This document shows positions 16,714 through 25,754 of a stretch of 32,091 nt of DNA, piece after piece. The notes under the pieces were generated by a model. That model worked only from the letters and a program-made list of their open reading frames with translations. It was not told the origin of the DNA and did not search any database. Position 1 is the first letter of the stretch; every line of letters starts with the position of its first letter. Source of the stretch: Rhizaria sp. SCN 62-66 (Eukaryota; Rhizaria, unplaced). The stretch spans positions 1 through 32,091 of the forward strand of contig MEDY01000346.1 in NCBI GenBank assembly GCA_001724265.1. Reading direction: 5' to 3'. Position numbers and translations under genes: made by a program.

Positions 16714-19605
16714 AAGCGCGCCGCTGCCGAGGCTGCTGCCAAACAGTTGCTGCAGCAGCAACAACAACAGCACCGGCCGAGTGTTAGTCATGCAAACAAG
16801 GCGCCAGTGCAGGTGGCTATGAGCGTTACTGGCCCTAACCATAATAACACCACCGCGAACACGAACAATGTTTCAGCTGTTGTTGACGATGACACCAGTG
16901 ACGACTTTGAGCAGAGTCAGTTCAACACGGACATCAGCATGGGCGGTGGCGCAGGTCTCGGTCTCAACGATATTGAAGCTAGTCCCGAAAAGGGCAGTAA
17001 GAACGGCGGCTACACTGGTAGTTACTTTACTCCCCCGTCTCCAATGTCGCTCATGACCACGCCTACAAATGCGAACACAAACACGAACATGCAGTACTAC
17101 CTTAAAAACATTGCTGAAGTAGTCGAAGACAACGCCCCGGGTAACTTTGTCACTCATGGCGATGACTCTGCTGTTCCTGCTGCTGTGCCCCAAACCAATC
17201 ATAGCGACCTTGCCGCGACCAGTATCACTGCGCCCGCCGTTGCTCCATCTTCATCTGCGACCACCAACACGATTGTCCCAAAAGATGATACTCATGACGA
17301 CGCTAATGCCATTTCTGCCAACGGTACGGCCGGTGTTTACGATGATGTCAATACAACCGTCACCGGCGACGATGGCTGCAGCGGGCTCCCAGCGCTGCCC
17401 CAGGCTTATGATCACGGCAGCATCAACGGGGCGAACACGAACACCGAAGCCGCTGCTGCTGCTGCTGCGGCTGCTGCTACTGTTCCTGCGGTTGCAACTG
17501 AACGTGATGATGATATTAACGAGGTTGACCCTTCGCCCGAGAATGCGCCCGTGTCAGTGGCCGCTAACGACGAACACACTCTCACTAACAGCGCTGACAG
17601 CGCTGACATTCATAATAACGCAAACCCTGAAGCTGACAGTCACTCAGTTCCTCAGAGCAGGCCCGGCAATATCTGCGAAGATCCTGCGGTGAGCGCTGCG
17701 ATCGCCAAGTTTGTGCCCGCGTTTGATTCTGATAGTGAGGATGACGACGGCAACAACAACCACATCAATAACGACGAAGACAATGACAAGTTTGAGACTG
17801 ACGCGTTAGCACACAAGTACAGCTACAACAACGACCTGAGTGTTGACGTTGATCCCAGTCACCTTCAGCCCCATGAGCCTGCGCCTGTTGCGTACACCGA
17901 CTCCGCGGGATCTGACTTCACTGCCAGCGGCTACGGCGACGCACTCAACGCCAGCGACCCGAGAGAGGCAGACCACCCCGGCCCGACGCCCAACACGCTG
18001 CGCCGCTGCACACGCCCCGTGTCACCGTCGTACTCGAACTCGCAGTCGTTCGCTTCGTCTTGTACGCAGCCGCAGCCCGCTGCCGTGCCGTTCCCCCAAG
18101 CTCATACCGCAGACCTCGCCCAGTATTACCGCAACGCCGGCGCTGCGCACAATCACCACGGCGCGCCTGCTTTGACGCAACAGTGGCAGCAACAGCCTCT
18201 TGCATCGCCCCGCTACTTACCTCCGACTCCCGCGTCAGCAAGCGCTGCCACTTCTAGCGCTCGCGCGTCCCAGCCTTACGGTGGCCGCTATGTCGCTAGC
18301 TCTGACGCCGGGGCGAGCGCTGGCGCCAGCGCTGGTGTGAGCGTTGGCAACGAGTCGTACCGCGCACCGCAGCCGTGGGCGGAGCTCCACGCTGCGGCGC
18401 TGCGGCGCGTGCAGCGCGTCGAGTCCGACGTGTTATCGACACTGGCGCAGACGGCGGGCGAGAACACCGCGCGCACGCTCGCCGCCCACGGCCGCCACGG
18501 CCACGCAGGCGCTGTCGGGTACGGTGGCTACGGCTACGACACGGCGGGGTACGCGTACGACGACCCGTATCTTGCCTCACTCAACGCGCTGTCGCAGCGC
18601 GGTCGCGGCCTGCTGCCGGCCTCCGCGTCCTGCTCGGCGGCCGGTCTGGCGCGCGGCTTCGCCAACGCCGCTGAGGCTAAGTCTGATGCGGATGGCCGCG
18701 ATGGTAGCCGCGGGGGGCTGACACCGCAAGCGCGCGCGTACGCCTGTCGCTACCACCACAATGACGACTACAATAGCGCCGGTGCGAGCAGTAACGTTCG
18801 TGGATACGCCGACGCGGAGGCATCACGCTACCGTCAAAGGTCCTCCGTCACTGCTCCCCCGGCCGCCCCCGCGCCGCTACCGTTGTCCACCTCCGCCGCG
18901 ACTGCCGCGGGCTATGCGACCAAAGGTGCACCGCTTGTGCTTGACAGTGATGCGCTGCAACAGCCGCTGCATTTGACGGACAAAGCTCTGCGCGCGGCGC
19001 GCAAGTCCGCGCGGCGCTACGAGGCCCAAGAGCAGCAACAGGATGCGCAGCAGCATCAGCATCAGCAGCAAGCTCAGCAACGCTCAACGCCATCTCAACG
19101 CTCGCGCTCGCAATCGCGGTCCCAGTCGCGCCCTCGCCCATCCTCGTCGCACCCCACTAGCGCGCGCGACAGCGCGCGCGCCGACCGCGAGCAGGAGCGC
19201 TGCGCCCGCCTTTCGCGGCCGACCGCGGCCAGCGACGCGCGCGCCAGTGCGCAGCAGTGCCACAACAGCAGTGTTTACCTGAACAACAACAATACGGTTG
19301 CTGCGGTGGTGGGACAGCGGTACAACGCCGGCGCGGGCGCAGGCGAGCCCAAGGGGCTGCGTGACACTGTGATCGCGCCGCTGCGTCCTGGCATTGGGTA
19401 TCCCGAGAGCGGGAGCGCGGGCGGCCGAGGGACCGTGAGCAGCAAGAAAGCGAGTGGTTCTAGCTGGAGTATGAGTGAAAGTGCAACTGTGTACGACCCT
19501 GTTAAGGGACAGGCTCCGGTTGAGAAGATCAGCAAGAGCGACAGTAGCGCGCACAGCTATAACAGCAACGCAACTAAAAAGAACAACACAGTCATGAATG
19601 TGTGA
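16714..19605 (+). CDS. P4, C-terminal part: Asn/Asp/Ala/Ser-rich protein with RS stretch
   Basis: An open frame continues in the P4 frame to TGA at 19603, with a second in-frame stop, TAA, directly after it. If it is a separate gene, the first ATG is at 16819 (MSVTGPNHNN) and the product is 928 aa. The first half is rich in Asn, Asp, Thr and Ala and very acidic, with SPEKG and TPPSP sites. A predicted helix near 18370-18480 (LHAAALRRVQRVESDV) is one of few ordered parts. A Gln/His run and an Arg-Ser stretch (19084-19150) lie near the C-terminus. No catalytic or known binding domain is seen. I favour continuation of P4 because there is no AT-rich spacer between the two frames, unlike every other gene border here. 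Confidence 0.75.
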   Translation, partial: KRAAAEAAAKQLLQQQQQQHRPSVSHANKAPVQVAMSVTGPNHNNTTANTNNVSAVVDDDTSDDFEQSQFNTDISMGGGAGLGLNDIEASPEKGSKNGGYTGSYFTPPSPMSLMTTPTNANTNTNMQYYLKNIAEVVEDNAPGNFVTHGDDSAVPAAVPQTNHSDLAATSITAPAVAPSSSATTNTIVPKDDTHDDANAISANGTAGVYDDVNTTVTGDDGCSGLPALPQAYDHGSINGANTNTEAAAAAAAAAATVPAVATERDDDINEVDPSPENAPVSVAANDEHTLTNSADSADIHNNANPEADSHSVPQSRPGNICEDPAVSAAIAKFVPAFDSDSEDDDGNNNHINNDEDNDKFETDALAHKYSYNNDLSVDVDPSHLQPHEPAPVAYTDSAGSDFTASGYGDALNASDPREADHPGPTPNTLRRCTRPVSPSYSNSQSFASSCTQPQPAAVPFPQAHTADLAQYYRNAGAAHNHHGAPALTQQWQQQPLASPRYLPPTPASASAATSSARASQPYGGRYVASSDAGASAGASAGVSVGNESYRAPQPWAELHAAALRRVQRVESDVLSTLAQTAGENTARTLAAHGRHGHAGAVGYGGYGYDTAGYAYDDPYLASLNALSQRGRGLLPASASCSAAGLARGFANAAEAKSDADGRDGSRGGLTPQARAYACRYHHNDDYNSAGASSNVRGYADAEASRYRQRSSVTAPPAAPAPLPLSTSAATAAGYATKGAPLVLDSDALQQPLHLTDKALRAARKSARRYEAQEQQQDAQQHQHQQQAQQRSTPSQRSRSQSRSQSRPRPSSSHPTSARDSARADREQERCARLSRPTAASDARASAQQCHNSSVYLNNNNTVAAVVGQRYNAGAGAGEPKGLRDTVIAPLRPGIGYPESGSAGGRGTVSSKKASGSSWSMSESATVYDPVKGQAPVEKISKSDSSAHSYNSNATKKNNTVMNV

Positions 19606-19872
19606 TAAAAAGCAATTCTACAGTGCAACAAAAACATAAGATAATCCCGAAATTGGGTGTGAAATCATGATGGAAATACAAAACTTACAACTGTATTCGT
19701 GTTAAGTGAAACAAACTATTGAACTGCAAACAGACAACGCAAAGAACTGAAGTGAAAAGAAGCTAAAAACAACGAAAGTGTCAGAAAAATCACGTGCGCG
19801 AGTAACACATGCTTTCAGGCACAAGCAACGAAAAGCTAGAGTAACAACAACAACAAACAATAACTCAAGAAC
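19606..19872. other. Convergent spacer between P4 and P5
   Basis: AT-rich DNA between two 3' ends. It should hold both 3' untranslated regions. No hairpin or AATAAA stands out. Confidence 0.5.
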
Positions 19873-20251
19873 TTATGCGCTGGGCGCAGTTGGCTCAACC
19901 CACGCCTGCGACTTGCCAGCAGCAGCACTGTTGTTCGAGTTATCATCGTCGTCAAGCGACATGTCCATGTCGAACCCGTCGCCACTCGCGCTGCTGCTCG
20001 CAGGAGCAGCAGCAGGGGCAGGAGCGGCAGGAGCCGCGCGTGCGGGCGCGGGGGCGCTCGGGCCGGCGCCGCTACTCGTCGCGCCGGTGTTGCTCGAGGT
20101 AGCGGAATTCGGGCGATGTTGCGCGTCAGTCGACTGCGACGGCGGCTGCTGCGATGGGGAGTCCGAGTTCACCACAGGCAGCGGTGGTGCCGTCTTGGAG
20201 AACTGCGCAGACTGTGACTGAGAGTTGGCAGCAGCACTGTTGCCGCTGGAG

Positions 20252-20286
<35 letters not shown>

Positions 20287-23200
20287 AGAGGCAGGCGGGG
20301 CCGGTACGCGGCGCTGCGGCGGCTGCTGCGGCGACTGCTGTTTACTGCCACTGCCGCCCTGCCCTTGCGCCCTCCCCGGCGACCCGCTGCCGCTGTTGTT
20401 CGCGGGCTTCGTGGTGTTGAGATCGTTGAACTGGTGCGCGGCGAGCAGGTGCGGCGGGAACGGCGGCGGCGCAGAGGCCGGGGCGAGCCCGTAGAGGCGC
20501 CGCCAGTCGAACTTGGCCGCGGTGCGCGCCTTGGCCTTGCTCACGCCCGGCGGCAGCGGTTGCTGCGGCTGCGACTGCGTCTGGGGCCCGTCGCTGTCGT
20601 CGCCATGCAGCTGGGCCTGAGACTGCGAGTTCTGCTGCATGCGGCGGCCCTGAGGGTTACCGCTGCCTTGGCCGCCGCCACGTTGCTGTGGCTGTTGCGG
20701 CTGCGGTTGCTGCTGAGGCTGCTGCTGCCGCTGCTGCAAAGGAGGCAGAATCACTGCGCTACCTTGCTGCTGCTGCGAAGGCTGCTGCTGCGAAGGCTGC
20801 GAGTGGGACTGCTGCGTGGGGGACTGTGTCTGTTGAGACTGCGAGTGCGCGCCGCCATTGACGCCGCCCTCGGTCTCCTGTTGGTGCTGCTGCTCGAGGA
20901 TCTGCTCCAAGTCCCCTCTGGCCTTGTGCTTCGCGGCCTCGAGCAGGCGCACGACCTCCTCCAGGCGCGCGGCCCTGCGCTTGAGCTGCACGGTGCGGTC
21001 GAACAGGCGCTGCATGTCCTCGACGCGCGCGCGCCGCATCGCCTGGTCCGCGTCGGCGAAGGCGCGCGCGCGGCGCTGCTGGCCGACGCGCGCCGCCGTC
21101 TCAAGCTCCACCATCTTCTCCAGCTGCGCGCGCGCCGAGGTCTCGTAGGCCTGCACGCGCATGGCGTGGTCCGCGGCGCGCCGCAGCAGCGCCAGCTCCT
21201 CGCCCTGCGCCAGGACCTCGCCCGTGAGCTGCACGTTGCGGTGGAAAAATGCCGCGCCCGCGTCGCGCCAGCGCTGCTTCTGCTGCACGATCGTCTCGGT
21301 GGCCTTGCCCAACGAAGAGAGCTCAGTCTCGATCGCCGAGATCACGTCCGTGACCGTGGGGCCGCTGTAGAGGCTGAAGCCGCTGCCGCGCTCGCCACCG
21401 CTGCCGGAGCTGGGGATCAAAGAGGACGAGCCCGAACCGGCGCCGGAGCCGGAGCCGGAGCCGGAGGACGAGGAGGCCCAGGCGGGGCGCGTGCGGCGGC
21501 GGGCAACGCGGTGGAGGCTCGCGGGCACCGACGACAGCGAAAGCAACACGGGCACGACTGCAGTCGCCTCGCCAGACGCGCCGGTCGCAGCAGGCTGAGC
21601 ATCAGCAGTCGTGTTCGCGCCGTCGCCCTCAGCTGAAGGCGCACTCGCGCCCACACTGGGACTGCCGCTGCCGCTTCTGGAGGCGGAGATGGTGGCCGCG
21701 GTGGAGCTGTTGGTGGCCTGTCTCAACGACACGGCGAGGTTGGGCGACAGCGCGGCCTCGATCAACGTGTCCTGGTTGCTGCGCTCGCTGCGCATCTGGC
21801 CCTCAGCCTCCTGGATCAGCGCGTCGCACGCCATGCGTTGCACGCGCTCGTGCAACGCCAGCAGCTGGCGCCGGTACTTGCGCTCGCGGATCCACCCGGC
21901 GACTGACACATACAGCAGCAGCTTCTTAAACGCGCGCTTGTCCGTCGCCTGTCCCTCCTTGCCCTCGTGCATCGAGACCAAGTCGCCCTTGAGCTGCGCG
22001 ATAACGCCGCGCGCGCGCGCGAGCTCATTCTCAAAAGCCTTCTCGCTGTCGCGCGCGGCGATGAGCTCGGCCTCGCGGCCCGCGGCCAGGTCCGAGGCCT
22101 CGCGCAGCCGCGCGTCGGCGTGCCGCAGCGAGCGCAGCAGCTGCTCCTTCTCCTTGTCGGCGTCGTCGCCGGCAATCTGCGCCTCGCCCAGCTGCCGCGC
22201 GCGCGCCTCGGACTCGGCCTTGGCGGTCGCGGCCGCAGTCCGCGCGTCGGCCGTCTCGGCCTTGACCGACTCGATCGCGAGCTGCAGCTCCAGCACCTGC
22301 GCCTGCGCCAGACGCACGGCAATGGCGTTCTGGTCCGACGATGACGCCAGCTTCGCGTCGCGGTCCGCCACGGCCGCCGTCAGCGCGCTCGTCTCGGCTT
22401 CGAGCGCCGCCACACGCGCCTTGAGCGCCGCCACGGCCTCGTTGGCGGCGGCCAGGTCGCCGCGCTGGCGGCCCTCGCGCTTGACGGCCGCGGCGCGGGT
22501 GTCCTCGGCCTTCTTGGCGCGCGCCTCAGCCTCGGCCAGCGCGTCGGTCAGGCGCGCAATTTTGGCGTTGGCCGAGTCCACGTACGCCTGCGAGTACCGA
22601 CCCGCCCCGCTCGAGCCGGAGCCGGCGTTGAAGCTCGAACTGGAGCCGGAGCTGACGGGCACTGTCGCGGTCGCGTTGAGCGCGGCTGAGGACGGCGCGT
22701 GCGACAGGGTGCCCGCGGCCATGACGGGGGACGGCGTCACGGCAGCGTTTATGCCGCCGCCGTTGACGTTAGCGTTGGAGGTGGACGCAGACAGCGTGGG
22801 AGGGCGCTGGACGCCGAGGCCGACGCCAACCCCGCTGTCGCGGCCCGCGGGCGGGTTGCTGTGGGACGCGGGCAGCGCGGGCGTGCTGCTCGTACTCGGC
22901 CCGCTGTTGTTGTTGTTGTTGGCCAGCGACGACGAGCGCGATGAGCGCGGCGGCGCGCTCGTGCTCGCGCCGCTACTGCTCGCGGCGTTGGCGTGCGCGG
23001 AGCCCGTCCCGGTCTTGTTCCGCGCGGTCGGCGCATGCGGAGCGGTCGAGCCAGAGCCGGAGCTTGAGCTTGAGCCGGCGCCGGCACCGGCGTTCGAAGA
23101 AGCGGCGTTGGCGGCGGTCGGCGTGGGCGCCGTGCTCTCCAGTGCGGGGCTATCCGGCGCCAGCGCGAGTCCCAGCGCCGAGTCATCCTCTCTCTGCTGC

Positions 23201-24297
23201 TGGGACAGCTGTCCCTGCGGCTGCTGGGGGCGGCCCATGTCGCTACGCAGGTCGCTCAGCGGTAGCGGCTCAGGGGTCGGCGTGCGCGCGCGCGCGACGC
23301 TGGCAGCGGCGGCCTTGGCCTCGGCCTCGGCGGCGGCGGCCTTCGCATCAGCATCGGCAGCGGCAGCGGCGGCGGCAGCGGCAGCCTTGGCGTCGTCGTC
23401 GGCCTTCTTCTTATCAGCGGCAGCCTTGGCGTCAGCCTCAGCTTTAGCTTTGGCCTCAGCGTCTGCCTTAACTTTAGCATCCGCATCTGCCTTTGCCTTG
23501 GCATCAGCGTCGGCCTTAGACCTGGCCTCTGCGGCAGCCTTCGCATCGGCATCAGCCTTGGCCTTGGCCTCGATCTCAGCTTTTGCCTTCGCGTCAGCGT
23601 CCGCTTTAGCCTTGGCCTCAGCCTCAGCCTTTGCCTTAGCGTCTGCGTCGGCCTTAGCCTTGGCTTCGGCTTCAGCCTCGGCCTCGGCCTTAGCCTTAGC
23701 CTCAGCGTCTGCCTTGGCCTTAGTCTCGGCCTCGGCATCCGCCTTAGCCTTGGCCTTTGCGGCAGCCTTGTCTGCGGCAGCCTTGTCAGCAGCAGCCTTG
23801 TCAGCAGCAGCCTTGTCAGCAGCAGCCTTGTCAGCAGCAGCCTTGTCAGCAGCAGCCTTAGCCTTTGCATCGGCCTTGGCTTTCTCCTCAGCCGCAGCCT
23901 TTTCTGCCTCGGCCTTGGCCTTGTCGGCGGCGGCTGCGCGCTCTTTGGCGGCCATCTTAGCTGCCGCCTTGGCAATATCGTCGTCGTCATCGTCGTCCTC
24001 TTCTTCCTCTTCGGTGGAGTCGTTGAGACCGAGGCTAGAGATATCGTCGTCGAGCTCATCATTGTCGTCATCGTCGTCGTCGTCGTCCTTGGCAGGGGCA
24101 GGCTTGGCCGGCGTTGCTGCGGGCTTAGCGGGCGTTGCCGCGGGCTTTGCGGGTGTGGGCGCGGCAGACGCTGGCGCAGCGGCCGGCTTAGCCGGAGTCG
24201 CGGGGGCAGCAGCAGCGGGGGCAGGGGCAGGGGCAGAGGACGACAGAGCGTCGTCGAAGCTCATGTCGTCGTCGAGATCCATGTCCTCGAAGTCCAT
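19873..24297 (-). CDS. P5: large coiled-coil protein with acidic termini and KA-rich repeat
   Basis: One open frame of 1474 aa ending in TAA. The start is the first ATG in frame (MDFEDMDLDDDMSFDD); upstream codons are open but have no ATG. Order: acidic N-terminus (1-20); TPAKPA repeats (about 32-70); Asp/Glu runs (71-105); a Lys/Ala/Asp/Glu repeat (about 108-336) with charge spacing like a long single helix or coiled coil; low complexity to about 570; a coiled coil (572-846) containing LLLYVSVAGWIRERKYRR near 793-810; a Gly/Ser linker; a second coiled coil (983-1143) with the non-repetitive segment QQKRWRDAGAAFFHRN; then Gln, Pro and Asn runs. The C-terminus (FDMDMSLDDDDN) mirrors the N-terminal acidic motif. 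It is probably cytoskeletal or a scaffold; no named family is recognised. Confidence 0.87.
20251..20286 (-). repeat. GTT x12 microsatellite coding poly-Asn in P5
   Basis: Twelve perfect GTT units (AAC on the coding strand) encode twelve Asn. Perfect identity suggests recent slippage and likely length polymorphism between isolates. Confidence 0.95.
23440..23765 (-). repeat. Degenerate KAKADA/KAKAEA peptide repeat in P5
   Basis: Imperfect repeats alternate Lys-Ala with Asp/Glu-Ala. Third-position differences between units show the array is older than the perfect 15-mer array beside it. Confidence 0.75.
23766..23855 (-). repeat. Six copies of a 15-bp tandem repeat (AAADK) in P5
   Basis: The unit CCTTGTCAGCAGCAG repeats perfectly five times (23781-23855), after one diverged copy at 23766-23780. 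Each unit encodes AAADK on the minus strand. Confidence 0.92.
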
Positions 24298-25754
24298 CGT
24301 GCTCAGTGTGTAACACTGCGGCGTGGAAGCCGGAGATTGCGATGGAGGTGGGTGTGTGCTAGGAGAGCGGCGCGGGCTCGGGTAGGGTAAGAGAGCGACG
24401 GCTCTGAATCGCTGACTTCGAGTGAGTGCTGGGGCTGGGGAGCGGGGGAAGGCCTGCAGGGAACGGCCAAGGGGCTCAACGGCCGGAAATCCGGAAGGAG
24501 TTGCGCGCAAGCCAAAGAAGAGAGTTTGGGGGGAAAGGGCTTAGAGACCCAGAGAGTGTAGAAAGGCTGCAGGAGCGAAGGGCGGAGACGCGTGAAGTGT
24601 GATGAGGTAACGGTGAGAGGGCAACGGAAATCGGAACTGAGTATGTTTTGAAAAGGTTGATAACATACTGCTTAAGTATACTATTAAAAAGCAAGAAGGT
24701 GATTCATAAATCAAACTAACATTGCCACTAACGGTGTCTAGAGTGCATACGAGAGATGATTTAATCGTCGGCTGGCCGACCGTTTTTCCCCATTTTTCGG
24801 CCCTATTCGCTCGGTCTGTGTTGAGATGCACACCCTAAGCTGCCGATTTCTCGCAAACGATCGTTGAAATCATACAAGACAAGCACAAATCCCAACAATT
24901 GTTGTGTGTACTACTGCTCAATAGCTAGTGTTGCGGAATTCAAAGTTATGCACCTTAGAGTCTAAATCTTGTGCGTGTATTCTACTCAAGGCAACTTGAA
25001 GACAAACATGATTAAGTTTGTTGACAACACCACTATTTCGTGACGCACGCATGTCAATCACATGTCTAAGAGACAAAAACATGTTTCCTGGTATAAATAA
25101 AAGTTGTTTGTTTTGCCATTGCATTATATTTCTTGAGAACACCGAACATCATCTTCATGCACGAGCTCAGCAGCCAAAAGATCGAACATGGACGTTGATG
25201 CAGAACCACATCAATGACTAGCGTAACTATGTTCACAAGAAGTCACAGAAGAGCTGCAGCAATCCCAATAACTAATACATAATGCACTTAGCGGATGAGC
25301 TTGAAAATGCTCGTTTAAACCTGAAAACTTAAGAAGTAGAGAAGATATTTTCTTGAGGAGTGGTCACTTAGGAGGCACGATTTTACAAAACAAGTTAAAT
25401 ATCGTTCATATCTTGCTTTTGCTCCATGAAAATCTGTTTTGGGAGTATTTTTATCTATTTGTATTTATTTTTGTTGTTATTTTTTGTATCTGGTTAGCTT
25501 TACTAATTCAGTATTGCAATTCCTAAAAGTATTTGGAGAGTGATTTTTTTCGATCGCCGGAAATGACGCTACAATTTCTTGAATATACAAAATTAAGCAT
25601 CAAAAATTCATAAAAATAGGAATCAATAAAATCTAAAACTCTTCATTAAGATCTAAAAATAGTTATTGTTTCATTAAAATGTCATTTGTATTGCTAAAGT
25701 ATCTCAAAACTCTGTTTGCCTAACAGGTTTCACGTTGACAGCGCATCACCATTG
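24298..25754. other. Spacer upstream of P5, AT-rich, with a small inverted-repeat cluster
   Basis: The first 200 bases upstream of the P5 ATG are GC-moderate and look like a 5' untranslated leader. From about 24640 on the DNA is AT-rich, most strongly at 25380-25690. A cluster of inverted repeats lies at 24743-24831. I see no supported gene, and no tRNA or snRNA that I can recognise. Confidence 0.5.
24743..24831. other. Nested inverted repeats with mutually exclusive pairings
   Basis: GTGCAT (24743-24748) can pair with ATGCAC (24826-24831). Inside, GTCGGC (24767-24772) pairs with GCCGAC (24775-24780), while GGCCGA (24774-24779) could instead pair with TCGGCC (24797-24802). The two inner pairings use the same bases and exclude each other. 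This could be a structured RNA or simply chance. Confidence 0.3.

Noticed and set aside
16680-16787. A 108-nt intron removing both TAGs in P4
   Set aside because: It keeps frame, but the GTATCG donor and Gln-rich, pyrimidine-poor 3' end are unlike the six supported introns. It is not excluded, only less likely on sequence.
21611-24313. A 900-codon open frame on the plus strand opposite P5, and similar long frames opposite P1 and P2
   Set aside because: GC-rich Ala/Ser codons leave few stops on the antisense. The products are monotonous Ala/Ser/Arg strings, lack splice-consistent starts, and lie opposite better-supported frames.
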